From: Promethearchaeota archaeon
Lineage (GTDB): Archaea; Asgardarchaeota; Lokiarchaeia; Sigyniarchaeales; SOKP01
DNA: 64,000 nucleotides
NCBI GenBank assembly: GCA_019894975.1
Contig: JAGXNO010000016.1
Span: forward strand, 1-64,000
Reading direction: 5' to 3'
The notes beneath the pieces were generated by a model, which ran no database searches, was not told where the DNA came from, and saw only the letters and a program-made list of their open reading frames with translations. Made by a program: the position numbers and the translations under genes. Below are positions 42,302-50,790 of this stretch, piece by piece (the first letter of the stretch is position 1; the number at the start of each line of letters is the position of its first letter).

Positions 42302-43705
42302 TTAAGAGGGATTACTCTTTACGAATGAGATGATTAAGACCCCAATTGCCATTATTATCCCAACAGATATCATAGCCCAACCGTATGCTGCTTTACCTAT
42401 GACATCATAAGATAACATAATAGCCCCCCAAACAAAGGGACCAAGCGCGCTGGAGAATTTTCCACTTAGCTTGGAAAATCCAAAGAACTCTCCGAATTTC
42501 TCTTTAGGAGCAAGTTCCACTACCATGATGCGTTGTGCTGTCCATGTTCCTCCAAGAGCTGGGCCTGCTACCACGCCCATAAGAAGGCTAAGCATGAAAG
42601 GGAGATTTAACCCAGCATCGATGTATGGTGTTATAAATACTAACATAACACCAATAATTAATGCAATACCCCATAAAGCTCCGACAAGATAAAATAGATT
42701 TTTAGCTCCGTACTTTTCACCAAATATACCCATAAAATATGTAAAAGCAACTGCTGATACTGTAGCAAGTAATATAAAGAGGATAGCAAATAAAGTTGTT
42801 CCACCTGCAATAATTAACCCATCAGTAACTATTAATGTCATATAGAGAACTATAACATTAGCAATGTCAGCAATAAAGAAATAACCAATAATAAATATAA
42901 ACATTGATCTATGTTTTCTAATATCTCTAAATGTACTTCTTAATTGTGTGAAAGTATTAGATATTAGTTTTCCTAGTGGAGGTCTTCTACTCTTTTTCTG
43001 TTTTTCACGAACATAAAGAAATGGGATTGTGCATAACAGAAATAAGATCATAGGAATCAAAAAAGTAATCCAGTATCCTGTAAACCCATATGCTATATCT
43101 GGATCTGGTGGAATGGCAAGTGGATCAGGTGGAGTAGAGACTATATCATTTAATAATATAATTAAAGGATATATTACAATTAAAGCAAGGATAGTACCTA
43201 AATAGCCCCAAGCAACCCCAAATCCAGCAACTCTTCCGATATCTTCTCTTTTTGCAATAAATGGGAGCATTGCGTCATAGAAAGTAAGACTAAACTGATA
43301 AGCAACATTTGCAATTACATATAGAACTAAAACAGTAGTTATATCATGAAAGAATCCAAGTAGACTGGCAAAAAGAAGGATAATACCTGTCAAACTTATT
43401 ATAAAAGGTTTTCGTTTTCCTACATTATCACTCAATGCTCCTAAAATAGGAACACAAATAGCTACTCCGACTTGCATTATGGTACTAACTATACCAAAAA
43501 GAAAACTAGCTTCACCATAGGACATACCATGTTCTAATTGCCCAATAACCAGTATATATTTACCAATGATTAAACTCACAATTACCATGGAGTAAATGGT
43601 GTTTGCTAGGTCGTACATGGCCCAAAAGAATACGTTACGTCTTGAAGTCGTGGTTTCGAATTCTATCTCTTCATTTCCTAATATTTCAGACGACATATGA
43701 ATCAT
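42302..43705 (-). CDS. MFS transporter, UMF1/Atg22 type
   Basis: A 467-residue membrane protein with about twelve hydrophobic helices. The opening RNVFFWAMYDLANTIYSMVI is the hallmark of the UMF1/Atg22-like MFS branch, and the loop LGALSDNVGKRKPFI is the MFS inter-helix motif (DxxGxRKP). In eukaryotes Atg22 exports amino acids from the vacuole; here the substrate is unknown. Two ATG starts are possible (43705 and 43696); both give the same membrane topology. Confidence 0.92.
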   Translation of the reverse strand: MIHMSSEILGNEEIEFETTTSRRNVFFWAMYDLANTIYSMVIVSLIIGKYILVIGQLEHGMSYGEASFLFGIVSTIMQVGVAICVPILGALSDNVGKRKPFIISLTGIILLFASLLGFFHDITTVLVLYVIANVAYQFSLTFYDAMLPFIAKREDIGRVAGFGVAWGYLGTILALIVIYPLIILLNDIVSTPPDPLAIPPDPDIAYGFTGYWITFLIPMILFLLCTIPFLYVREKQKKSRRPPLGKLISNTFTQLRSTFRDIRKHRSMFIFIIGYFFIADIANVIVLYMTLIVTDGLIIAGGTTLFAILFILLATVSAVAFTYFMGIFGEKYGAKNLFYLVGALWGIALIIGVMLVFITPYIDAGLNLPFMLSLLMGVVAGPALGGTWTAQRIMVVELAPKEKFGEFFGFSKLSGKFSSALGPFVWGAIMLSYDVIGKAAYGWAMISVGIIMAIGVLIISFVKSNPS

Positions 43706-43840
43706 TTATTTTAGATTTAAATTAATAATGAATAATGGGTTATCTTCCATTTTCATATAAATTTTATGTAATATTGTATTTTTATATAGAAAGAGATGAA
43801 AACAGAATCTTATTCTTAAAAAAAGATAGGAAAGTTTTGT

Positions 43841-44629
43841 ATGAAATTTGTTGATTTGAGTTTAGAAATTAAGGAAGGTTTAGGTGATATTCCAGATGAA
43901 TTTAAGTACCTTGAAAAAGGCTTATCTGCTAAAATTAGACATTCAGATCATAAAGAGAATATACCTATAATGATTGGATCTTTTCCGGGTATTACTGCCG
44001 ATGATCTCCCGGATGGCCTAGCTTGGGCTGACGATTATCTATCATTAGGTGTTCATATGGGTACACATATGGATGCCCCGTGGCATTTTCATCCTACAAG
44101 TGAAGGAAAAAAGGCAAAAACCATTGATGAAATCCCAATCGAATATTGTTTTAGTGATGGAGTTGTACTCGACATGACTCATAAAGAACCAGGAGATCTG
44201 ATAAACTCAAAAGATATTCAAGAAGCTCTTCAAGAAATAAGATATACTTTGAAGCCATTAGATATTGTCTTGATACGGACAGATGCAGATAAATTATGGG
44301 ACACAATGCGATACTGGGCAGACTATTCTGGAGTAGGAAGAGAAGGAACAATTTGGTTAGTCGATCAGGGAATAAAAGTGGTAGGAACTGACGCAGCGGG
44401 CTGGGATCGTCCTTTTCACTTCCAAGCTAAGGAATTTCGCGAAACTGGTGATAAAAAGCTTATTTGGGAAGGACATTTTGCAGGGATTGAAAGGGAATAT
44501 TATCAGATGGAAAAATTGGCTAACCTAGATAAACTACCTCCTTTTGGATTTAAAGTGAGCTGTTTTCCTATTAAAATTTTAAAAGCTAGTGCAGCCTGGG
44601 TAAGACCAGTTGCCATTTTCGAAGACTAA
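43841..44629 (+). CDS. cyclase family / kynurenine formamidase-like metal hydrolase
   Basis: A 262-residue protein with the cyclase motif HMGTHMDAPWHF (HxGTHxDxPxH), which binds metal, plus DIVLIRTDADKLW and GTDAAGWDRPF, typical of the family. Family members hydrolyse formamides, isatin or cyclic compounds. It is longer than the usual ~210 residues owing to an N-terminal loop (SFPGITADDLPDGLAW). The ATG 43841 follows GGAAAG. No tryptophan-degradation neighbours are seen, so the substrate is open. Confidence 0.92.
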   Translation: MKFVDLSLEIKEGLGDIPDEFKYLEKGLSAKIRHSDHKENIPIMIGSFPGITADDLPDGLAWADDYLSLGVHMGTHMDAPWHFHPTSEGKKAKTIDEIPIEYCFSDGVVLDMTHKEPGDLINSKDIQEALQEIRYTLKPLDIVLIRTDADKLWDTMRYWADYSGVGREGTIWLVDQGIKVVGTDAAGWDRPFHFQAKEFRETGDKKLIWEGHFAGIEREYYQMEKLANLDKLPPFGFKVSCFPIKILKASAAWVRPVAIFED

Positions 44630-44667
44630 TAGTTAACTATTAATTATATTCATACTTCCTACAAAAT

Positions 44668-45243
44668 TCATTCTTCTCTGATAATTAAATAAAAGGATTC
44701 ATTGCGGATAAAGGCCTCAACAAAACACCCCCAATTATCGATCAATAACTTTTCGAAGTATTGTGCCCAAAAAATACTATAATCTTTTGTTAATTCATGA
44801 TTGAATCTAATTTGAAATGTTCCTTTTTCGTTTTTCTCCAATTCTATATTATAAAAATAATTAGCAGCCAACCACATTCCTTTAAGACCTTCTAAAAAAT
44901 TTTCTAGTGTCATATTTTCTATCCTTTTTCCCAAATACCATTCAATTGCTTCGAGTGCAATATTTTTTGTGTAAGCCTCCTCAACATTACCTTTAATATA
45001 ACTAAGAAATGTTGTTTTCCCTACCAAAAGCATATTTAACTCGTCTCTAGCTCTACACCATATTTTTCTTTGATCTTCTAATAATGGTTCTTTAAGTTTC
45101 TTTAATGATTTGAGTCCAGCATCTACAACAGCAGATTTTGAACCAAATTCTTCTTTAAATTGTTGCAAAATTTCATAAGATTCATCGGAAATAGTAGCAT
45201 GAACTGAATTTTTTTGACCTTTTCTTTCATGGGATATAATCAT
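44668..45243 (-). CDS. ribbon-helix-helix regulator with a C-terminal domain of unknown type
   Basis: A 191-residue protein. The first ~50 residues look like a CopG/Arc-type ribbon-helix-helix domain (NSVHATISDESYEILQQFKE, then KSAVVDAGLKSLKKL). The rest (about 60-191) is an alpha/beta domain ending in strands CFVEAFIRNESFYLIIREE, perhaps a ligand- or V4R-like domain, but not recognised. The start ATG has AAAAGGTGA upstream. Repeats of ATGTCA lie 28-45 bp upstream of the start and might be its own operator. Divergent from the small Cys protein gene. Confidence 0.78.
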   Translation of the reverse strand: MIISHERKGQKNSVHATISDESYEILQQFKEEFGSKSAVVDAGLKSLKKLKEPLLEDQRKIWCRARDELNMLLVGKTTFLSYIKGNVEEAYTKNIALEAIEWYLGKRIENMTLENFLEGLKGMWLAANYFYNIELEKNEKGTFQIRFNHELTKDYSIFWAQYFEKLLIDNWGCFVEAFIRNESFYLIIREE

Positions 45244-45270
45244 TTCACCTTTTCATTTGAATAATTATTT

Positions 45271-45288
45271 ATGTCACTTATTATGTCA
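45271..45288. promoter_or_regulatory. possible regulator binding site (ATGTCA repeats)
   Basis: ATGTCA occurs at 45271-45276 and 45283-45288, 12 bp apart, in the divergent promoter region between the ribbon-helix-helix gene and the small Cys protein gene, near the expected transcription start given the TATA-like ATTTAAAT at 45302-45309. A third copy is at 45315. Short words are common by chance, so support is weak. Confidence 0.35.
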
Positions 45289-45368
45289 TAATATATCATA
45301 ATATTTAAATATTAATGTCACTATTCTCAATAAGTATGGCATTATTAAAAAAAAAGGAAAAAACCAAG

Positions 45369-45539
45369 ATGAGTAAATTTGAGGGTGAAAGCATCAATCC
45401 TACTTCTATTCTGATAAGCTTACCTGCATGTTATGGAAATTTTAAAAGTATTTCGAATTCCTGTCGACATTGTTATATTAAAGATAAATGTAAAAGACTA
45501 GTTCCACCAAAAGAACCATTATGGTGTAATAATCCTTAG
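45369..45539 (+). CDS. small Cys-motif protein
   Basis: About 56 residues from ATG 45369 (AAGGAAA upstream); starts at 45315 or 45336 would add a Lys-rich N-terminus. It has the pattern C-x12-C-x2-C-x4-C (ACYGNF then SCRHCYIKDKC), resembling a small zinc- or Fe-S-binding motif found at the ends of various archaeal proteins. It precedes the PLP-enzyme gene by 35 bp, on the same strand. Possibly a metal-binding partner; function unknown. Confidence 0.62.
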   Translation: MSKFEGESINPTSILISLPACYGNFKSISNSCRHCYIKDKCKRLVPPKEPLWCNNP

Positions 45540-45574
45540 AATTATTTTAATCAACTGTTATCAAGGATTAATTT

Positions 45575-46744
45575 ATGACAATTATACAAAGTTATATTGG
45601 GGGAGATAATTGGGAATGTAGTGATATTATTTATCATAAATTAACGGGGAAGAAGATCCAATCTAATTATTTCCCATCTATACCTGTAACTGTTAGGGTA
45701 CTCCCTGAGCTTATATCAAATAAAAATTTATTTTGTCTATTTTGGGGCACTCCGACTTTTAAAGACACGGATTGTCAATATTTACTTCATGTTTATGATC
45801 AGAAAAAAATTGACTATATCATTTCAACATCATCTGGAAACACAGTCGAATCTATGGCGAGAACAATAAAGAAGTATAATATTGAATCAAAAAAAGAAAT
45901 CAACGTAATTTTATTGGTTCCTGAAATCTCTTCTTTCAAAGTATCTAAAAGTGCAATTGAAAATAATCCTTATGTAAAATACATTGTTTTAAAGAATTCA
46001 TCACTAGATAGCATAAGGATTTTTTCTGTAAAACTAAAAAGAAAATTATCAGAATCATATAAAGTTGTTTCAGCTGATGAAAAATTAAAAACTGCTGCAT
46101 ATACCCAAATTGGATTTGTATTAGATCAAATGAACCTAATAAATAGTGACACTTGTTATGTACAAACTGTATCTGGAGGTGTAGGGCCCATAGGACTAAT
46201 TGAATATTCCTTATTTGCAAAGTTAAATCCTGAGATTTTAGTGGTTCAACCTTTTAGTAACAGATCAATGCCCATTGTTGATGCCTTGGATGAGCACAGT
46301 CTAGGTAAAAATCCTTTAGATCTATTTAAGCAAAGAACTTATGAAACTTCTGAAATTGAACCTACATTAGGAAGTACTAAACCAAATTTTGCGATAGAAA
46401 AATTCATTCGTTGGAGAGAAGATGGTATGAAAATTCATCCATCCCAAGTTTCAGAGAAAGATATCATAAATTACAAAGATCCTATCCTTAAAGATTTAGT
46501 CAGTGCTAATGTGTATCCTTCCTTTGATATAGGTTTAAAATTTGTTGAAATTGAAAAAAGTGGATTAATTGCAGTGATTGGAGCAATAATTTCAGCAAAA
46601 TCGATTAAATCTAAAAATATTGTTGTAAATTTCACAGGAAGATATCCTGAAAATAATTCCATTCTACCGATACCTGCTACCCCTTATACATATTATGATC
46701 CAAATAGAGGAATAAATCACTTCATGGAAATATTAAATTTATAA
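45575..46744 (+). CDS. PLP-dependent enzyme, fold type II (threonine synthase/cysteine synthase-like)
   Basis: A 389-residue protein. FWGTPTFKDTD carries the likely Schiff-base Lys (as in SFKDR of threonine synthase), TSSGNTVESMARTI is the substrate/cofactor Asn loop (SGN), and QTVSGGVGPIGLIEY is the Gly-rich phosphate-binding loop (GGVGP). Residues are more divergent than in housekeeping threonine synthase, so it may act on another hydroxy- or thio-amino acid. It follows the small Cys protein gene. No clear substrate-fixing context. Confidence 0.85.
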   Translation: MTIIQSYIGGDNWECSDIIYHKLTGKKIQSNYFPSIPVTVRVLPELISNKNLFCLFWGTPTFKDTDCQYLLHVYDQKKIDYIISTSSGNTVESMARTIKKYNIESKKEINVILLVPEISSFKVSKSAIENNPYVKYIVLKNSSLDSIRIFSVKLKRKLSESYKVVSADEKLKTAAYTQIGFVLDQMNLINSDTCYVQTVSGGVGPIGLIEYSLFAKLNPEILVVQPFSNRSMPIVDALDEHSLGKNPLDLFKQRTYETSEIEPTLGSTKPNFAIEKFIRWREDGMKIHPSQVSEKDIINYKDPILKDLVSANVYPSFDIGLKFVEIEKSGLIAVIGAIISAKSIKSKNIVVNFTGRYPENNSILPIPATPYTYYDPNRGINHFMEILNL

Positions 46745-46853
46745 TCCAAATAAAAGCGAGAATAAGCTCTAAATAAGAAACAAGAATAAAAGAAATAGTT
46801 AATTTAAATTTTTAAATTCCTATAAAAATTGAAAATTATTTTAATAATTAGAA

Positions 46854-47714
46854 ATGAGAGAATTTAAAAATAAAGTAGCAGTAATAACTGGTGCAGCAAG
46901 TGGGATTGGTTTAGGCATTGCTAAACGTTGTGTAAAAGAGGGAATAAAAACAGTTTTAACTGATATCGAAAAAGATTTACTTTTCAAGGTCACTGATGAA
47001 TTGAAAGATAATGGTGGGGATGTACTTGCAGTTGTGTGTGATGTATCTTCACTAGAAGAAGTAAAAAAGCTTGCTGACCAGACTTTAAAAAAATATGGAA
47101 AAGCAAACTTACTCTTTAACAACGCGGGGGTAATTCCTGGAACAAATATCCTTAGAAATACTATTAAAGATTTTGAATGGGTAATAGGTGTTAACCTTTG
47201 GGGAGTAATCTATGGGGTCAACACCTTTCTACCAATAATGTTTGAGCAAACTGAAGAATCTCATATTATAAATGTGGCTTCTGGAAGTTCTCTTTATCCT
47301 GGAAACGGAGCTTACGATATCACAAAATATGGAGTAACAGCAATGTCAGAATGCATGAGAATAGAACTTAAAAAGATCGAATCTCACGTAAGTGTTTCTT
47401 TACTCGTTCCTGGAATTGTAGACACCGGAATAGTTGATAGCAACAGAAATCGTCCTCAAGAGCTAAAAAACCCAAGTAAAGGTTCAAGAAATTGGGATGA
47501 AATGAATAAAAGATTAGAAGAAGTAAGAGATAGGTACCGTGGTTCGATGTCTCCGGATCTTGTAGCAGATATGACATTCAATGCTATTGAAAAAGATGTC
47601 TTTTACATTTTTACAGAAATGGGCATGAAAAACGGAATTGATGCACGGTATAAATGGATGATGAGTGGATTTGATACCCTACAGAACTTTCTAGAGAAGA
47701 CCAATCGAGAATAA
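46854..47714 (+). CDS. short-chain dehydrogenase/reductase (SDR)
   Basis: A 286-residue classical SDR: cofactor loop VITGAASGIGLGIAKR (TGxxxGIG), LTDIEKDLL after strand 2 (Asp suggests NAD preference), LLFNNAGV, INVASGSSLYPGNGAYDITK with catalytic Ser and YxxxK, and a C-terminal extension of about 40 residues beyond the core. ATG 46854. Substrate undetermined. It ends 6 bp from the convergent small family gene. Confidence 0.94.
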   Translation: MREFKNKVAVITGAASGIGLGIAKRCVKEGIKTVLTDIEKDLLFKVTDELKDNGGDVLAVVCDVSSLEEVKKLADQTLKKYGKANLLFNNAGVIPGTNILRNTIKDFEWVIGVNLWGVIYGVNTFLPIMFEQTEESHIINVASGSSLYPGNGAYDITKYGVTAMSECMRIELKKIESHVSVSLLVPGIVDTGIVDSNRNRPQELKNPSKGSRNWDEMNKRLEEVRDRYRGSMSPDLVADMTFNAIEKDVFYIFTEMGMKNGIDARYKWMMSGFDTLQNFLEKTNRE

Positions 47715-47719
47715 GAAAT

Positions 47720-47956
47720 CTAAAATTTAGAAAATTCTCTTCTCAAAATCGTCTTAAATTCATGTTTTCTCTCCTTGAAAGGAATTCGTTCGTTCCCGGA
47801 ATAAATATCTCTAGGTTTATAAGAATTAAACATTTGAGAAAAGGGGATAACTATTTCTGAGTAATCAATATCTGTATCTGGAACATTTTCATAAGGTATA
47901 TCATATGAATCCTTCATAATCTCTTGATAAATTTGCTCTAGTTTTGCTAAACCCAT
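47720..47956 (-). CDS. small protein family member C (IPF-IYxG-IPF family)
   Basis: A 78-residue protein whose last ~50 residues align with those at 39841 and 40582: YSEIVIPF, DIYSGNERIPFKERK, EFKTILRREFSKF. The N-terminus is a helix (KLEQIYQEIMKDS). It lies 14 bp downstream of a ribbon-helix-helix regulator gene on the same strand, so the two probably form an operon. Family not recognised. Confidence 0.78.
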   Translation of the reverse strand: MGLAKLEQIYQEIMKDSYDIPYENVPDTDIDYSEIVIPFSQMFNSYKPRDIYSGNERIPFKERKHEFKTILRREFSKF

Positions 47957-47970
47957 ATTATATCACTTTT

Positions 47971-48396
47971 CTATTCTTTAACAATTAGTTTTCCTCTTAT
48001 CCTAAGCTTAACACCAAGCTTTTCTAATTTGTTTTTATGTTCAAAAATTATATCTCTCAAAATCTTACGACTAACTTCCAATTGTTCAGCTAAAATGTCA
48101 AACTCAATCTCATTGAACAGTTCAGAGTATCTTATTAATTTTTGAATAGTCTTCTGTATGACTTCATTGTAATCAGTAATTTCTATATCTCGAGTAATAT
48201 CAGTCAAATCTATATCATAATTGCTTTTAAGGATGTTTGTGTTGTTTTCAATCCAATTATGTATAAGACTTCTGACTGTTTCTGAACGTGATTGTTTTCT
48301 TTTTTGTGCCATCAGATTAATTACTCGCTCATCAAACGCATCCAGACTAAACGTAATTCTAGATAAGTCCGATGATTTTTGTGTGTCTGATGGCAT
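47971..48396 (-). CDS. ribbon-helix-helix transcriptional regulator with C-terminal helical domain
   Basis: About 141 residues. LSRITFSLDAFDERVINLMA followed by KRKQSRSETVRSLIHNWI is a CopG-type ribbon-helix-helix DNA-binding domain. The second half has a helix-turn-helix-like element (FDILAEQLEVSRKILRDII) and ends in strands VKLRIRGKLIVKE. I chose ATG 48396 rather than 48438 because the longer frame would begin inside a palindromic repeat and adds residues without similarity. It heads an operon with the small IPF-family gene and is divergent from the gene at 48572. Confidence 0.82.
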   Translation of the reverse strand: MPSDTQKSSDLSRITFSLDAFDERVINLMAQKRKQSRSETVRSLIHNWIENNTNILKSNYDIDLTDITRDIEITDYNEVIQKTIQKLIRYSELFNEIEFDILAEQLEVSRKILRDIIFEHKNKLEKLGVKLRIRGKLIVKE

Positions 48397-48430
48397 TTTC
48401 TTAACTTCCCGACAAAATTTTCTAATTATT

Positions 48431-48553
48431 ATGATCATTTCTTTTCGAATATTTAAATATTTGCATAAATGATCATTTAATGCATCACTGAAGATGCATA
48501 GGTTTATAAATGAAGAGGATCATATAGTATTCATATGACACCTCTATGTCATA
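48431..48553. promoter_or_regulatory. divergent promoter region with direct and inverted repeats
   Basis: This region between the regulator gene and the 48572 gene holds: ATGATCATTT twice (48431-48440 and 48469-48478); inverted repeat ATGCATC/GATGCAT (48480-48486, 48493-48499); a TATA-like TTTATAAA (48503-48510); and inverted repeat TATGACA/TGTCATA (48534-48540, 48547-48553) at the expected transcription start of the 48572 gene. The last shares the word TGTCA with the repeats at 45271. Operators for the ribbon-helix-helix protein are a reasonable inference. Confidence 0.45.
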
Positions 48554-48571
48554 CAAATATTATACTGTCGT

Positions 48572-49222
48572 GTGTATGAAATGTTAGAACTTTATACCCC
48601 TGAATATGAAATCATCAATACCAAAGAGCGTATAACGATTGATTTACTCAAAGATGGTCAAGATTTTTTGGAGAAGTTTGACATCAATACAGAACTTTTA
48701 TTAGATACTGCTTCTTTAGTCTACAAGTATTTAAGAAATAATGGAAAAATCCCTCATAACTTGTTTAAATTTTTTATAGCTGCATATTATATCATTTCAA
48801 GGCACCCTTTTACGTTTCCTGCCCATGAGACGAAGAAGGAATATTGTGAGAAATTTGGGCTTCAAGTAAGCTCCTTGGAATATTGCGTGGAGAAGATAAC
48901 TGATTCCCTAAATTATATTAAAATTTTGGATGACATGAACTTTCCTTACTTTGTTGATCCAAAAAGAGATATTGCTTTGAATGTCATTAAAAAGCTAATT
49001 AAATCTAAGGTTGATAAAGCAATGATGAATTTTTTACTCTGTCATCAATCTATTAACTCGCAGATTCTTTCTGAAGAATTAGTTCATGAGGTTGTTTTCG
49101 AACAAAAAGCATTTCCTGAAGAATTATTCAGACAATTGTATGAAATAGTTTTCGAGTATGTAGAAAGGGAATTTCTAGATTATAATCAATATATAAAAAT
49201 GCAGAAAAAATACTTTATTTAA
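48572..49222 (+). CDS. helical protein, possible cyclin-box-like fold, 216 aa
   Basis: Not firmly recognised. The middle (about 45-125: LDTASLVYKYLRN, FFIAAYYIISRHPFTFPAHE, FGLQVSSLEYCVEKITDSLN) is laid out like a TFIIB/cyclin-box repeat: a helix with AAxYxxSR, a short linker, then a helix-turn-helix-like segment. The last 80 residues are helical and end in EFLDYNQYIKMQKKYF. Start GTG 48572 or ATG 48581. It is divergent from a ribbon-helix-helix gene and probably regulated by it. A role in transcription is inference. Confidence 0.68.
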   Translation: MYEMLELYTPEYEIINTKERITIDLLKDGQDFLEKFDINTELLLDTASLVYKYLRNNGKIPHNLFKFFIAAYYIISRHPFTFPAHETKKEYCEKFGLQVSSLEYCVEKITDSLNYIKILDDMNFPYFVDPKRDIALNVIKKLIKSKVDKAMMNFLLCHQSINSQILSEELVHEVVFEQKAFPEELFRQLYEIVFEYVEREFLDYNQYIKMQKKYFI

Positions 49223-49352
49223 CCTTTTCCTTGAATTTTACATTATTTTAACCCAAATATTTGCTATATATACTAAAACTAGGATTTTGGCTTAATCCAT
49301 ATAGTGAAAATCTTTTAATTTTTACGAATATTTTTGAAGTTGTGAATATAGA

Positions 49353-50549
49353 ATGATAACTATTATTCAAGTAGACACAGAATCTTTAGATGATGTTAAA
49401 CAAGCTATGGGGAGATTAATCGATCAGCTTGGTTATAAGCCATCCAAGCCTCGAGTCTTTTTGAAACCAAACATGGTTGACGCATTACCGCCAAGTCATG
49501 CGGTAGATGTCAATCCTATAGTAACTGCGGGACTGATTTTGGCGCTTAATGAGAAGTTTGATATCGAAGAGTTTGTTATCGGGGAAAATTCAGGATATTT
49601 TTCTGAGAAACCTGAGACTTATCAGCGTCTTATTGAAACATCGGGTTATAAGGAAATGGTTGAGAATCTAAAAGAAAATTATAATATTCCTTTAAGTCTC
49701 ATAAATTTGGAATATGTAGAAATGGATGAGTATAAATGGAAATTCAAACCATTTAAATTAAAGCTACCTTCTATTTTAAAAACACACAGCTATATAAATA
49801 TCCCTAAGATGAAAACTCATGGTTTATGTATGGTTACTTTAGGAGTAAAAAATCAGATAGGTCTTCTTCTTCTGAGAGATAAGAGAAATTTCCATCTAGG
49901 GTTTAGAGATGATGATGGAAAATATTATAGTAACTTACACGGGTGTATTTCTGAATTGGGAAACTTAGTGAAACCAGAACTTACAATTTGCGACGCTACT
50001 ACAGCGTTGGAAGGAAACGGTCCTACAACAAATCCTGGTACAACGTGGGTAAGAAAATTAGATATTTGTATTGGAGGAACTGATATGATAGAGGTAGATA
50101 ATGCCTGTTGTCAAATTATGGGTATTCCCATGGATCTTGTAGAACACATACCCGAAGTTGATGGTTCTATAGCACCGGGTAGTCTACCATTAGAATGTGA
50201 AGAACCATTTAAAAGACCTGTCAAACGTACTGAACCCTATGGAAATATGTATCATCATTCATCTATGTGGATGTGCACTGGATGCCAAATGACTCTAACT
50301 AGAATGAATAGAAAAATAGCTTACACCCCAGAATTAAGAGAGAAGTTGAAGGAGAGAGAAAAGAAGTACGATAGAATTGATTTTTTTATTGGGAGGACTG
50401 AAGAAGAGGATATTCCTGATGAGCACGGTGTCCTTCTATTTTGCGGAAATTGTACAGAGAAAGTATCTCGATTGTATCCAGATGCTGTACATGTTGCAGG
50501 GTGCCCTCCGCATTATCGGGAGTTAGCAGAGAAGTATGTAAACCTATAA
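49353..50549 (+). CDS. DUF362 family protein with C-terminal Cys-rich region
   Basis: A 398-residue protein. DUF362 features: RVFLKPNMVDALPPSH, GENSGYFS, INIPKMKTHGLCMVTLGVKN, TICDATTALEGNGPT and GGTDMIEVDNACCQIMG. The C-terminus has Cys groups (MWMCTGCQMT, LFCGNC, VAGCPPHY) that could bind a Fe-S cluster or zinc. Family members are suspected iron-sulfur or redox proteins; activity is unknown. It starts at ATG 49353 and stands alone on the plus strand. Confidence 0.9.
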   Translation: MITIIQVDTESLDDVKQAMGRLIDQLGYKPSKPRVFLKPNMVDALPPSHAVDVNPIVTAGLILALNEKFDIEEFVIGENSGYFSEKPETYQRLIETSGYKEMVENLKENYNIPLSLINLEYVEMDEYKWKFKPFKLKLPSILKTHSYINIPKMKTHGLCMVTLGVKNQIGLLLLRDKRNFHLGFRDDDGKYYSNLHGCISELGNLVKPELTICDATTALEGNGPTTNPGTTWVRKLDICIGGTDMIEVDNACCQIMGIPMDLVEHIPEVDGSIAPGSLPLECEEPFKRPVKRTEPYGNMYHHSSMWMCTGCQMTLTRMNRKIAYTPELREKLKEREKKYDRIDFFIGRTEEEDIPDEHGVLLFCGNCTEKVSRLYPDAVHVAGCPPHYRELAEKYVNL

Positions 50550-50639
50550 CTTTTTATTCTTATTTCCTACTTTTTCAAAAACTAATTAGTTTTATTCTTC
50601 CTGTCTGACTTGTAGCTTGCAAAATTCCCTCTTCTTTGC

Positions 50640-50790
50640 CTAGGAGATCGTTTTATTTCTAGATTCAAAAGCATGATTGTATAATTCAATAGTAATATTC
50701 CCAGAATAATTTATTTCTTTAAGCTTCTCAAAAATCGGTTTAAAATTGATGGTCCCCTCCCCAATGTTACTAACAAAGTTTTTTCCCTAA
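50640..50790 (-). pseudogene. C-terminal remnant of a sugar phosphate isomerase/epimerase (xylose isomerase-like TIM barrel)
   Basis: The minus frame reads NIGEGTINFKPIFEKLKEI, then NYSGNITIELYNHAFES, and a stop at 50640-50642. The GEGxIxFKPIFxxLKEIxYxGxITIEL pattern is the last strand/helix of AP-endonuclease-2-type sugar isomerases. No upstream part exists; the left end overlaps the end of the flavodoxin gene in another frame. It is a gene remnant left by deletion or rearrangement. Confidence 0.72.
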
